Assembly (NCBI GenBank): GCA_021464415.1
Contig: CM038467.1
Span: 11,611,411 to 11,675,410 of the forward strand
Source of the DNA: Lonicera japonica
Lineage: Eukaryota > Streptophyta > Magnoliopsida > Dipsacales > Caprifoliaceae
DNA length: 64,000 bases
Reading direction: 5' to 3'
The notes beneath the pieces were generated by a model. It was not told the origin of the DNA and made no database searches. It worked only from the letters and a program-made list of their open reading frames with translations. Below, piece by piece: positions 46,415 to 59,116 of the stretch (position 1 is its first letter; every line of letters begins with the position of its first letter). The translations under genes were made by a program, and so were the position numbers.

Positions 46415-49400
46415 TAACGCTTGAAATACTAATTGAAAAATAATAACATATGCCTTTATGGCACATATTAAAATTACAATAAACAAAAATAATAAAAATT
46501 TATATAAAAATTTGTATCATATTTAACATATGTTCAGAGTTAATTATTTTAAAAAATATATATTTAATATATATTTTTAAATTACACATTAACATGATCC
46601 ATCTTAATTTTATAAAGAAAAAATGATCCAGAAATCCAGAATGCATAAAGCGGTAAAGCGATAATAAGTGCATTGAGCAGACGTATATGGAAGTGATCGA
46701 GCTGGCAGCGTATTTCCCAAGATTTTAGCATTCATATACGCCGACGTGTAACTGTCGGTTACTTTAACATATATCAACAACGTTCCCAATTATTGGATTG
46801 ATAATTTATAGGTTATGACACAATGAGACCCGTATTTATTTTGGGGCCCTCCCAGGACGCTTATGTACGATAATTTATAGGTTATGATATTAATATTTTA
46901 TAACAAAATATTGTAAAATTTTTAAATTATGTTTTAATGATTAAAAAAAATTTCAAATATAAAATATTATTAAAAATAATTTATAGTGTTAAAATATTTT
47001 TAAATAATACAAATATTATTACTCAGATATAAACTTAAAAATAAAGTATAATATTGTTCAAAAAAACAAAATAAAGTATAATATAAATAAGAACGTGGTG
47101 GTAAAAATATTGCATGAAAAATTAACCTTAAAAAAGGAGAACCAATGCTCTGATTGTTGCATTAGTAAAATATTTTTTTCTTAAATTTAAAATTTTCATA
47201 ATTAAGTTTCATTAAAAGAAATCATAAGTATATTATTAATCTTCGTTTCTATTATCATAGTGTCGGTTTTATTTATTTGATTTTTTTTTGTAATGTTGCT
47301 TTACTCTTAAAAAATAGCTTTTTGGAGTGAGTATCATTTCTCTCCCGGCTTCTTTATTGAAACTTTTATCGTATAATAACATTTAATACATAAATTAAAT
47401 TTTAATAATAAAATTTATATACCGTTTCTCGCTTGGTGTCTGCGTAACAGATAGTCTATTAATCAAAGACGGAGAGAGAGGATATATGAATTTTGACTTT
47501 CTAATAAAACCACAAGAAGTTGTTCGTTCTTTTACATGCTAATAAAATCACAAGAAGTTAAAAAAAAAAAAAAAACCATAAGAATTTTTTTATTTTCTTT
47601 TAACGTAAAATTCTAAATATCTAATGGTTAACGATTCTCCAATAGCACTATTTTTTAATGTAGATCTATTCATCTCGGTGCGACATCTCACAATCTTTTA
47701 AGAGGAATTGTTCCAATGACTTGTTTAAATTAGTTTTTTTGTGAAAATCAATAAATTTAGTGGTATGTCAAGTGTTTGATTTTTTGCAGAAACAATTTTT
47801 TTTGTACCCAATCCCTAAAAAAATATTTTTACAAAATATGGAGTAAAAAAACTTTGTCAGAGACTTTTACACCATTTTGAATGATGAACTATTTTTTTTT
47901 CAAAATTTTTCTTTCTGGACCCCTAAAAAAATCATAAAAAAAAGAAGAATGCATCTTTAATGTTATAAAATAAAATAATATCAAAAAGCGTGGTTGATTC
48001 AGTTATTCAAACGTACTCGATGCGACCATTGTCATTAGTTATTACTTCTCATTATTTTAATGAAATGAGATATATATATATATATATATAATTCAACTGT
48101 GAAACTCTTGTGGTTTGGGGGTGAAACATTCTTCTATTCATTATGATTAGTTAGTCTCAAAGTTACCGTACGAATTTTGACAATGTCTTCCCCTTTCGTA
48201 ATTGTCTGTCGGCAGACCCCAATTCGGCATTTCAGAATGGTTGACACTTCCCCTATTTCAAATTTAGATCTAAGTACATAGTTAATAATTTATAGATTAT
48301 TGTTATTGTTTAATTTTAGAGTTCGAATCATCTATTTTTATTTTAGTTTTCTTAATTATATTTCTTATTCACATGGGTTTTCGTAAGAAGTCAGGCCATT
48401 CTCAATTTATGCAAGGCTTTTAGTAGCTCGATTTTTAGGTAGTTTCCAATCCAATTAGCTAATTAGCTTGTGGCATTCCATTACAAATGTATCTCAAAAA
48501 AAATTGGACAGGCTGACTTTAAGTTTGTTGTTTTTTTTTTTTTAACAATTTCAACTTAACTAGTGGTAAAAAATAAAATTTATATTTTTGAGACATCTCA
48601 AAAAATAAAATGTGAGAATATTAATTTAAAACGAATGCAATATATATACACTTTTATGCTTCTTCCTTTTTTAAAAAAAGGGGGAGGGGGGGGGGGAGTT
48701 TTTTTTCCTTTATTACAATAATAAGAGGGAACTTTGACTTTACAAATTTTTAAAAAGCCACCATTTCAGCCTACTCATTTGGTAGCGTAAAAAAAATAGT
48801 CCAATTATTTGGTCAAAAATTATATTATGATGTGTGATTTTGGTCCGTTAAACATGTGACTAACCTGAACATTCAAAAAAAAATGACTATCAATTTAAAA
48901 AATATGAAATGATATACGTGACAACCACTCTCGTTCAGTTTTGAAAATTTAGTGTGTTAATGTTTTTCCCAATACAAAATTAAAAAATAAACAAATATCA
49001 ACTATCAACTATTTTCTTCCCACCCCTTCTCCAGAATTTAATAAATAGTAGCATTTTGGCAACCAATGCAATTGAAACATTTCCAACTTACTGAGTGGCT
49101 TTCAGTTGCTTTTTGTCTACCAAGAAATTGTACGTGTGATTTATATCTTCAAAACAAAGTTTAAATATTAAAATTGTATTTTGAAGCTTTCCTAAGAGTC
49201 AAAATTATGCGCCTATATGGACCCTAACGGTCCTTGACGCATTGATGTCGGTCGAATTTAAAATTCTATGCATATATGTCAATGATTTTAATGACTAGTG
49301 TTAAGTATTGACCCAAAAATATTCATATCGTTCTCATGTGCTCCAAAATTACCATGTTGTTTTGTGGTAATGTGAAGATCATGAAAAAAAAAATTCATGA

Positions 49401-50830
49401 ATCTGGAAGGTCCACCTCAACATATATTTATGTATATATAAACTTTCCTATTATTTATTTTGCTATTCATATTGTTTTTGTTTCCCCTTTAACACAAATG
49501 TTATATATATATATATATATTTTATTATAATAAGAACATGTAGAATCGTCACTGTAACACCCTCAAGACCCATTTACTCTAGATTGAATTTGGTTCATCT
49601 CTGCCTAGGAATAATGAATATATTGAAAATTAATTTAACAAAAAAAATGATTGAGTTATGAGAATACATACATACATAAATATATATAAATATGTGTGTG
49701 TGTGTGTGTGAAAATGATTTAAAGAACGCCATTTTTTTTTTGTTTTTAAATACGCACTAATCATTTTGAGAGGGTAAATGTATAAATTTTTTTATGAAAC
49801 TTGGTGAAGATGACCATCTCCACTAAATTCAAGTGAAACATGGACTAACTAAACATTTAAAATTTTAACCGTCATAAATGCGTATATATATATATCAATT
49901 TTAATCAGGGTTTTGAATAAAATGACCTTTTTCTTTTTCATTTTTTACTTTTTCCGTAATAAGATTCGGAGGTGTTAAGCTTTTTAACATCTTGATGTCG
50001 AGCTATTTTTCTACAAGACCTCGAGTTTTGGAGTGAGAAAGAAGTAGGTTTAGTCTTTCTTTACTTAAATCAAAATTCTAATCCAAACTCAACCAAAGAT
50101 TAAGAGGGGGGGGGGGGGGGGCAGAGAGTAAATCTTTTTTTTATTGAATGTGTTCATTCATTTTAACTATTTTCTTATATTTTATCACATTCTATTCTAA
50201 ATATTTCTGCATGTATATCAATTTTGTAGTTAACTTATTTTTCAATTAAATTTTTTGATAAAATTTAGTGGAAATGAGTTACTAATCATAGAGTTCATAT
50301 TCAACAAATTTCATCAAAAAAAAAATTGGTATATTCCCTCAAAATAGTTAGTTTGCATTTAAAGATCAAAATATTGATCATGTTTAGATCATTTTCCATT
50401 GTACATTTATATATAGAGAGAGATTCTGCACTTGAAACATTAGGGAATGTTTTTTACAACAAAAAAAAATTAGTAAAATGACTATCTGTATTTGAAATTT
50501 TTCGTGTATATATATGCGCTTGAGATGGAGGATATAAATTTTAATAATACTTAGGATATATATAAAAAATGTATAAACGTACTGTATTATTACTAAAAGA
50601 ATGCAGGTTTGTAAGAGTTGTTTGGATTCATCCAAACCATTAATTTTGTACATACAGAGAGTTATCTTAACGCCCAATCCAGTCCTTTGCAAAAGCAGCA
50701 CCAAATTTGCGTAAAAACCACTTGACTGCTCTCTCTCTCTCTCTCTCTCTAACTTGAATTCGAAGTATGATGTTTTTCTTTGCCCCCTTTAAATCGTAAG
50801 AAAATTTTCTCAGTCTTTTTCCATTCACTC
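46415..50830. other. Long AT-rich intergenic stretch
   Basis: No gene is recognised over 4.4 kb. It holds TA microsatellites (48070-48091, 49502-49520), G runs at about 48680-48697 and 50106-50120, (TG)n near 49693-49709 and weak relatives of the hairpin element at 49790-49860 and 50218-50345. Short frames are low complexity. Confidence 0.5.
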
Positions 50831-50838
50831 AAACACCA

Positions 50839-50850
50839 TATATATATATA
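50839..50850 (+). promoter_or_regulatory. Candidate TATA region of the MYB gene
   Basis: TATATATATA about 165 bp upstream of the MYB start codon, followed by a (GA)n tract and then a pyrimidine-rich leader (CTCGATCTCTTCACC). A second TA tract lies at about 50904-50918. Either could serve as a TATA box; the choice is inference. Confidence 0.3.
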
Positions 50851-51013
50851 GAGAGAGAGAGAGACTCGATCTCTTCACCATATCTCCGGCCATCTTCTCC
50901 ACATATATATATATATATCATATAAACCTGAAGTGGCCGATTCATATATAAGCATTTCGTTGCATTATTATATATATTACAATACAATTTATTTAAAAAA
51001 GGGAGACCAATTA

Positions 51014-52236
51014 ATGGGGCGCCATTCTAATTGTGTAAATCAAAAGCTAAGGAAAGGCTTATGGTCACCTGAAGAAGATGAGAAGCTCTTCAATTACATT
51101 ACTAGATTCGGCGTTGGCTGCTGGAGCTCTGTTCCTAAACTTGCCGGTGAAATTTTCAATTCTCTTCAATTCGATTCTCTCTCCACTTTTTTCTCACATC
51201 TAACTAATATTGATGATCGATGCAGGATTGCAAAGGTGTGGCAAGAGTTGTAGACTAAGATGGATAAATTACTTAAGGCCTGACCTAAAAAGAGGAATGT
51301 TTTCACAGCAAGAGGAGGATATCATACTTGGTCTCCATCAACTTCTTGGCAACAGGTAATTCATATATATATATATATATATATATAATTTCCATATCAA
51401 ATTGATTATTTATTTATATATTAAGATGAAACCAATTTTATAATCTTTGGTATATAGAAAAATTGAAATGGGTATTTATATATGTATTTTTGACATTTCG
51501 GAACGAAATTTATTTCAGGTGGGCTCAAATTGCAGCGCAATTACCGGGAAGAACAGATAACGAGATAAAGAACTTTTGGAATTCATATTTGAAAAAGAAG
51601 CTAATAAAGCAAGGCATTGATCCCAACACCCACAAGCCACTAACTGAGGTGCAAGAGAAAAGCTGTACAGACAAAGAGACTAATAATGGAGTTCCAATTG
51701 CAACATTATCAAATTCAGGTGAAACAGGAGAGCAACAATTTCAAGTGAGTCTTACAAATTACAGTGAAGTTTCCACAGAGCAACAACAACTCTATGATCC
51801 CTTATTCTTACTCGAATTTCAATCCGATGTCGGTCTAATTGGGTACAATAATCTCAATCCTGTACCTCAATTTCATCAAAATCTGAGACTACCCTATGAC
51901 CAAAACCAGTATCCCAATTTTGGGTTCACTTCAATGCCAAATTTAACCAGCCTTGATCCTCAAAACATAACAGAATCCGATTTCTCTTCTACTTCAAGAA
52001 TGAGTAGCACTTCTTTTATTGAATGTTCAAGTAATAATTCCAGTATCTCTCAACCCGGGTTTCAATTGAGCTCAACGTTTGAATCATTGCTTCAATTAGA
52101 TGGGATAAAATCGGAAGAAATGAAACAGAGTACATGGCAAGAACAGCAGTTTTATTCTCACACTTCAAATGATTCAAGTAGTTACCCATTCGAGTCGCTA
52201 TCGGGAAATTTAGCAGGGATTTTCCATCAAATATGA
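51014..52236 (+). CDS. MYB: R2R3-MYB transcription factor, MYB61/MYB86-like (subgroup 13 type)
   Basis: Nuclear DNA-binding regulator of 326 aa in three exons: 51014-51146, 51226-51355 and 51519-52236. Introns are 79 and 163 bp with GT-AG ends and interrupt Gly45 and Arg88, the standard R2R3-MYB positions; exon 2 is the usual 130 bp. The start [20 protein letters not shown] is typical of the MYB61/50/55/86 group. R2 has Trp17, Trp37 and Trp57. R3 has Phe70, Trp89 and Trp108, and runs to [20 protein letters not shown], then [12 protein letters not shown], a subgroup hallmark. R3 lacks the bHLH-interaction signature. The C-terminal 200 residues are Ser/Asn/Gln-rich, as in activation regions. 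An upstream in-frame GTG at 50933 is in the leader and not used. Relatives act in cell-wall, mucilage and stomatal programmes; the exact role here is unknown. Confidence 0.93.
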
Positions 52237-52535
52237 AGTGTAAATTCTTTCTACTTTTGTTAATTTGGGTATATTATACAAATAAACAGAGATGTTGATA
52301 GAACAGGGAATTGAAAAAGGCATGAGTGTGTTACTTTGTTGTTTTGTATTTTGAAAAAAAAAATAAAAAAATCTTCAGTAGGATAAGGTGATAGGGACTA
52401 TTGCTTGCTTTGTATCTCTCTCTCTCTCTTTTGCTTCCTAGTTTCAGGCAGTAAAAGCTTCGGTCTTGTAAAATATGTACTTAAATTCAGTTGTAATGTT
52501 TTGAGGTTTGAATACTCCTTTTTTCAGATTTGTCA

Positions 52536-52540
<5 letters not shown>

Positions 52541-52566
<26 letters not shown>

Positions 52567-52586
52567 GTTGTTGTTGTTGTTGTTGC
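52541..52586. repeat. (TTA)n(TTG)n compound microsatellite
   Basis: About nine ATT/TTA units followed by about seven TTG units, 0.3 kb after the MYB stop codon. It lies in the likely 3' flank or 3'UTR. Confidence 0.8.
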
Positions 52587-52739
52587 AACAAATAATTTCT
52601 CCAGAATGGGGAGGGTGGTTGTAGAGTGTTGTTGGATGTGTGTAATCGAGAACTGAAGGTTTAGCGGGATTGTCGGTTTGCTTTGATGAATATTTGAAGC
52701 AGCTAGCAAACTGGTTTGTTACCGTGCCCAAAATGCTCT

Positions 52740-53560
52740 ACTTCAACTTAATTTGATCGCTTCTCCCTTCATTTAATTTCATCATTAATTAATTCATTCA
52801 TTCATTCTAATACTCCACTTCAACATATATGGATGGATAGATAGATATAATCTTATTTTTCAAGATTGAAACTAAGTTGGTAACATAATAAGTTTCGTTC
52901 CCATCTTGTAACGTTTTAAATAGATCCCTTTCTCTAAAGTTAAGGACGATGCTATTTACGCTCATTAAAACACTCTCTAATACTTTAACATTGGCCTAGT
53001 GCAATGGTATCGAGTATGTGCACATTTATTCTGCGCAATTGTACAGAGTCATTGTATTTTTTATTTTTTTGTATTCAATAATAACTCGGTCCATATGCAC
53101 CGAATATATTCTCATTCATTTAGTGTTGTTATATCTAGTAAATGTGATGGAGTGTTACTGAGTAAAGTGATATATGTAAATGTATAATTAACGCCACTCA
53201 AAGTTATATATATATATATATCCATGTAGCATGTATAGATATTTATCCTGCACTAATTTTTTCACAGTTGTTGTAGATGCTTGACAGTGCCGGAAGTGAT
53301 ATTTTATTATTACTAAATTTTGTGTATATGCGATGTATGTGTTATTATAATATATGTAATTTAAAGAAAAAAAAATTAACTGATAAGTAGCGCAACAGTC
53401 AAAAGCCTCATTTCTCTTTGAACTCAAGCGCAAGTGTTTGGATTTTATTACTCGACACAGTTTCATGTCTTTCGGTTCTATGTAATAGGAGTATAATATA
53501 ATATAATGGGTAGTAGATAGACATTGAAATAATATTTTATTATTAATTAAATATGTTATA
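52740..53560. other. Intergenic stretch between MYB and the retrotransposon
   Basis: No gene or definable element. It has (TTCA)n near 52790-52805 and a TA tract at about 53208-53220. The retrotransposon target site CTATC is at its right edge. Confidence 0.5.
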
Positions 53561-53565
53561 CTATC

Positions 53566-54493
53566 TGTTAGACCCTAAATAGTTGGGGTTGGAGTTGGCA
53601 TGACTTGGTTGCACCATTGCCAAGGCATGCCCGGTAGAAATAAGGGGTGCAGGATTTTAGAGGCTTTCTGTGCGGGCACTTAGGCTCTATTTGAGAAATC
53701 CAGCCAAGTGCGTGGGCACTTGGGTTGCAGCAACTTGTGACACCTGATGTGCACTGCTACCACTTTGGATATTTCATTAAGTGGTATTATAGGGGGCTGG
53801 TGTAAGCTGTGGCATGCAGTCCCCATGCGGGCTAAGCGTGAGCGTCCGACACAGCACGTGGGTTACTAGAGTTGCATTGTGGGCTAATGTTGCCTAAGTC
53901 ATGAGCGGCTCATGACTTGAAATTGTGGGAATTCGAGAAAGGACCGAAACTACGTCGTTTTGGATACGTGGATAGGCAGCTGAGGAAGCTAGCTGCTTGT
54001 GGGCAGTTGGTTGTCTAAATTGAGACAAGGGAAACTCCCTTGCACATGCTTGGCACAGGACAAGGTAGTTTTGTGTGGACAAAACTACCTGGCAGTTGTG
54101 TGGGTTCTTATGTTTGAATTTGAACAAGGCAGTTGTGTGGGTTCCTTATGTTTGAATTAGACAAGGCAGTTTTGTGCAGACAAAACTACCTTGCAGTTGT
54201 GTTGGTCTCTTGTGTTTTGAATTTCGAATTCCCTAGGCAGTTGGGGTTGTCAACTGCATGCATGTATATAATTATGTCTGCAGCCAAGTGTGTTTGGCTG
54301 GTTAGACAAATGTGTGATTTGTGTATTCCTTGTAACTATTGAGGCAATAGAGAAAAGGTTTGGGAGTGTTGTCCCTGTATATTGCTTGTCCCTATAATCT
54401 GATTTGTGTGTGTGCTTGTATTTGCTGGTTGTTTGTGAAACAACGCAATCACTTGGTAAGCCTCTAACGAAAAAAGAGAATTACCCCGTGACA
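53566..54493 (+). repeat. 5' LTR of the chromovirus
   Basis: Starts TG and ends CA. It carries a TATA-like GTATATAATTATG at about 54264, consistent with a U3 promoter. Notable inverted repeats: AAGTCATGAGC / GCTCATGACTT (53896-53918, 1-nt loop); AGGTAGTTTTGT / ACAAAACTACCT (about 54064-54091); and a related AGTTTTGT / ACAAAACT stem about 100 bp further on. Two GGCAGTTGTGTGGGTTC-type repeats lie between them. A minus-strand 77-codon frame here is repeated in the 3' LTR and is not a gene. Confidence 0.97.
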
Positions 54494-54496
54494 ATT

Positions 54497-54510
54497 TGGT
54501 ATCAAAGCCA
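54497..54510 (+). promoter_or_regulatory. Primer-binding site (initiator tRNA-Met type)
   Basis: TGGTATCAAAGCCA lies 3 nt after the 5' LTR and matches the initiator tRNA-Met 3' end complement that is usual in plant LTR elements (TGGTATCAGAGCC), with one difference. Confidence 0.85.
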
Positions 54511-54553
54511 GGTTTGGCTTAGAAATTCGTGAGATCATTGTTTGACAGTATCC

Positions 54554-57500
54554 ATGGCTGGTGGAACAGCGAAAATTCGTGAACGTGTGACTCGCTTGGA
54601 AGAACTCGTGGGTGTTCCTCCTGCGGGGGAGGAAACCAATCCCACTCTGCTTGTTGGCATGGAAGAGATCTGGTCTGAATTACAGTCCCTTCGTGTTATG
54701 CTTGAGAATCATGTCAGAGATACCGGGGAACAAAATGACTCGGTTATCGCTGATGTGAAGGCTCTTGCAGATGATCATAAGGCCAGGCTTTCCAAACTCG
54801 ATGCAGATCTTGGAATTCTGAAGATGGCAGTCCGTTCCTCTGGCAGTGCGTCTGGATCTGATGCATGTGCCTTCAAAACGAAAGTCCCTGAACCGAAGCC
54901 CTTTTCTGGCGGCAGAAATGCAAAGGAATTAGAGAATTTCTTGTGGGATATGTCTCACTACTTCAAGGCAGTTCGTACACCGGATGCCGAGAAGGTTGAT
55001 CTTACAAGCATGTTCCTTTCAGAAGATGCAAAATTGTGGTGGCGCACTTGGTATGAGGATGAATCTCGTCCTCAAATTCAGACTTGGGAAGCAATGATGA
55101 AGGAATTGAGAGAGCAGTTCCTTCCTACCAATACTGTATGGCAGGCCCATGATAATCTCCACCGGTTGAAGCAAACTGGTACTGTTCGTGAGTATGTGAA
55201 AGAATTCTCGTCCTTGATGTTGGACATTAAGAACATGTCTGATGACGACAAAATGTTCAACTTCATGAAAGGATTGCAGAATTGGGCACAGACTGAACTG
55301 CGGAGGCAAGGTGTTAAAGACTTGCCTGCAGCCATGGCCGCGGCAGATGCGTTGGTCGATTACAAATTTAGTGCAGCCCCAACAGAGAAGGACAAAGGGA
55401 AAGGCAAGGAGGGGTCGAAGAACAATAAGTGGAAGAACAAAAAGAAAGGCCGTAATGAAGGTTCCACTTCAAATGTTTCACAGACCCAGCATGAAAAACC
55501 CGCAGCGTCCAAGAGGGGAGGGTGTTTCATTTGTGATGGCCCGCACATGGCCAAGAATTGTACCAAGAAGGAAAAAGTTAATGCTGTGGTGGTGGAAGAG
55601 GGAAGCCATTCTGGAAATGAACCAACTCGCGTCAACTCGCTGCAACTCCTCAATGTGATTCAGAGGGAAGTGCAGCCTGCGACTGTGAATGGGTTGATGT
55701 ATGTTCAGGTTTTGCTGAACAATGTGGCTATTCGTGCGATGGTTGACACAAGTGTCACGCACAACTTCGTTTCAGACCGAGAAGTGCAGAGATTAGGCCT
55801 CTCATTGGTTGATGATGGCAACAGAATCAAAGCAGTGAACTCGGATGCGAGAGCGGTTGGTGGCGTTGCAAGGGATGTGTCATTGAAAGTGGGTAATTGG
55901 TGTGGTCGTTGCAGTTTCATGGCTGTGCCTTTGGATGATTTTCAAGTCATACTCGGCTTGGAATTCTTCCTTAAGGCGCAAGTTTCAATTATGCCGCACT
56001 TGCAAGGATTGTTCATCATGGATATGCCAAATCCGTGTTTTGTTCCATTGTCAAGGACCCGAGGCCAGACAGAAATGTGTTCTGCCTTACAATTGAAAAG
56101 TGGTCTGAAGAAAGGGAAAATGACATACTTGGCTATGATCTTTGAGGAAGAGGAATCCGTGGGTTTGCAAGTGCCAGAATCTGTTGCAGAGTTACTGAAA
56201 GAGTTCGATGATGTGATGCCTGATGAACTCCCATCAAAATTGCCTCCAAGGAGAGAGATTGATCATGCCATTGAGTTGGTGCCTGGTGCAAAACCGCCAG
56301 CACAGGCCCCATATCGTATGGCCCCGACTGAGTTGGCTGAGTTACGGAAACAGTTAGATGAGATGCTGAAGGCTGGGTTTATTCGGCCTTCGAAGGCGCC
56401 TTATGGTGCCCCTGTTCTTTTTCAGAAGAAGAAGGATGGTTCACTCAGAATGTGTGTGGACTATCGGGCCTTGAATAAGGTCACCATTTGAAACAATTAT
56501 CCAGTGCCGATTCAGGATGAATTGTTTAATCGTTTGGGGAAAGCCAAATTCTTCACCAAAATGGATCTGCGATCAGGGTATTATCAGGTCAGAATTGCTG
56601 AAGGTGATGAGCCGAAAACTGCTTGTGTAACAAGGTATGGCTCTTACGAGTATCTAGTTATGCCTTTCGGCTTGACAAATGCACCGGCTACTTTCTGTAC
56701 ATTGATGAACAATTTGTTTAGGGAGTACCTTGATGATTTCATGGTGATATATTTGGATGATATTGTGGTATATAGTCGAACCCTTGAGGAGCATGTTGAG
56801 CACCTCAGGTTGGCCTTAAAGAAACTAAGGGAGGCAAAATTGTACTTAAAATTGCAAAAATGTGAGTTTGGCCAGAAGGAAATCATGTTCCTTGGCCATA
56901 TAATTTCTGAGGGTAGCGTGCGGATGGACCCAAAGAAAATCCAGGCTATTGTGGAATGGCCTGCTCCCAAAAAGGTCACAGAACTTAGGAGTTTTCTGGG
57001 TTTGACGAATTACTATCGAAAGTTTGTGAAGGGGTATTCTAAGAAATGTGCGTGTTTGACCGATCTGTTGAAGAAGGATAGGCTTTGGATCTGGTCGCCT
57101 GAATGCCAGGAGGCATTCGACAAATTGAAGGCGGTAGTGACTACTAGTCCCATACTTCGTTTGCCTGATTTTGACTTGCCTTTTGAAGTCCATACAGATG
57201 CATCGGACTTTGCAATTGGGGGTGTTCTTGTACAAGCAGATCATCCCGTGGCTTTTGAAAGCAGGAAACTTAGTGATACCGAGCGGCGGTATTCAGTTCA
57301 TGAGAAGGAGATGACAGCAGTCGTTCATTGTGTTCATACATGGCGGCACTACTTGTTGGGTAGACATTTCCTTGTGTTTACTGATAATGTTGATACTAGT
57401 TGCTTTAATTCTATGAAGAAACTAACCCCTAAACAGGCAAGATGGAATGACTTCATGGCTCATTTCCATTATACATTGCAATATAAACCAGGGAGTGTGA

Positions 57501-59116
57501 ATCAGGTTGCTGATGCTCTTAGCCGCATGCCAGTGGTGGTTGAGAATGCAGAGTGTAGTACTGCAACGGTAGTGAGAGTTACAGCAGTTTCACAGGTTAC
57601 AGGTGACATATTGCAGCAGATCAGGGAGAAGATTGATCTAGATCCGGTTACCAGTCAGCTAGTGAGACAGGTGCAGGATGGTTTGATCCGAAGGTTTTGG
57701 GTCGAAGATGGCGTTTTGTATGCAAAAGGGCATAGACCGTATGTGCCAAAGACGGGTGGGTTACGGCAGGTTTTGCTGAAAGAAACTCATAATGCTCTTT
57801 ATGCAGGTCATCCAGGGCAAGAACGCACACTTACTCTTATTTCTGAGAGTTATTATTGGCCCCGTATGGAAGCAGATGTTGAACTCTATGTCAGAACTTG
57901 TCTTGTTTGCCAGCAGGATAAGACGGAGAGGAAGAAAACAACAGGTACTTTGGAACCCCTCCCAATTCCAACCAGGCCTTGGTAGAGTGTTTCAATGGAC
58001 TTCATCAACGGCTTGCCAAAGGTGAAGGATTTCATGTCCATAATGGTTGTTGTGGACAGGTTCTCAAAGTATGCCACATTCATTCCTGCTCCAAAAGTAT
58101 GTTTTGCTGAAGTTACAGCAGATTTGTTCTTTAGACATGTGGTCAAGTTCTGGGGGTTGCCGTTGGATATCGTTAGTGACAGGGATGCACGGTTTACAGG
58201 ACGGTTCTGGACCGCGCTATTTGAGATGTTAGGGTCTCAGTTGAAATTTTCCACAGCAAATCATCCTCAAACCGATGGGCAGACAGAACGTGTTAACGCT
58301 CTGCTCGAGGAGTACTTGCGGCATTATGTGACCGCAAATCAGTCAAACTGGATTGATTTACTTGATGTGGCACAGTTCAGTTACAATCTGCATCAAAGTT
58401 CTTCTACAGGCCAGAGTCTGTTCGAGTTGGCTACGGGCCAGCAGCCACTCACTTCGCATGAAGTGGCTAAACAGAAATCTCAGGGTCGTTGTCCTGCAGC
58501 CTATCGTTATGCTCGAGAAAAGCAAGAGAAGGCTAAGGAGGCCAAAGATGTGTTGGCCAAATCAGTGCGAAGAATGAAAAAATGGGCAGATGAAAGTAGA
58601 AGGCCAGTTGAGTTTGATGTGGGTGACCGAGTGATGCTGAAGTTGACTCCACAGGTTTGGAAGAAAATTTGCCGGAAAACCGCTCACAAAGGGTTGATCC
58701 AGCGATATAATGGTCCGTTCGAGATCACAAGGAGGATTGGAAGGTTGGCTTATCGCCTTGATTTGCCAGCCCGACTCAAACTCCATCCAGTCTTTCATGT
58801 TAGTTTTCTGAAGAAGTATGTTGAGGACACAAATGATCCTAGCAGGGGTGCAAGGACACGGGCTCCTCCAACAATCAGAAAACAGTACACCGAGGTTGCT
58901 GAGGCAATCCTAGATCACAGAACCGAGGGTCAGAGTAAGAAGAATCGAAGAACTTACTACTTGGTAAAGTGGAAAGGAAAGGCACCGGAAGAGGCAACTT
59001 GGGAGAAGGACACACAGCTTTGGCAGTTTGAAAACTTGATCCACCATTACTTAGACTCGACCTCGACGAGGACGTCGAGAAAATCTAGTGGGGTTGGCTT
59101 GTTAGACCTTAAATAG
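54554..59116 (+). pseudogene. Chromovirus gag-pol polyprotein frame with two nonsense codons
   Basis: One frame of 1521 codons, interrupted by TGA at 56489-56491 (in reverse transcriptase) and TAG at 57983-57985 (before integrase core). Residues from the ATG at 54554: gag about 110-270; zinc knuckle [13 protein letters not shown] at 324; protease at 398 reading DTS where DTG is usual; reverse transcriptase with YLDD at 733-736; RNase H with TDAS at 881-884; integrase HHCC finger (H..GHPG...C..CQ) followed by D1168, D1209 and E1245, an exact D-D35-E spacing; chromodomain about 1447-1498 (AEAILDHR ... YLVKWKGKAPEEATWE). The stop lies 16 bp inside the 3' LTR. The single gag-pol frame is normal for this group. 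An upstream in-frame TTG is not the start. Confidence 0.93.
59083..59099 (+). promoter_or_regulatory. Candidate polypurine tract, degenerate
   Basis: The bases just before the 3' LTR read CTAGTGGGGTTGGCT. The purine run AGTGGGG is interrupted by pyrimidines, so it is a weak match to a polypurine tract. It also encodes the polyprotein C-terminus, which overlaps the LTR. Confidence 0.4.

Noticed and set aside
50933..51013. Upstream in-frame GTG extension of the MYB protein
   Set aside because: Plant MYB proteins of this group begin MGRHS; the extension is AT-rich leader and would need a GTG start.
52444..52731. Minus-strand frame with a long poly-Asn run
   Set aside because: It is the reverse translation of the TTA/TTG microsatellite in the MYB 3' flank.
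53894..54342. Frames of 77 and 69 codons on opposite strands of the LTR
   Set aside because: The same frames recur at 59428-59876 because they are in both LTRs; they are not conserved genes.
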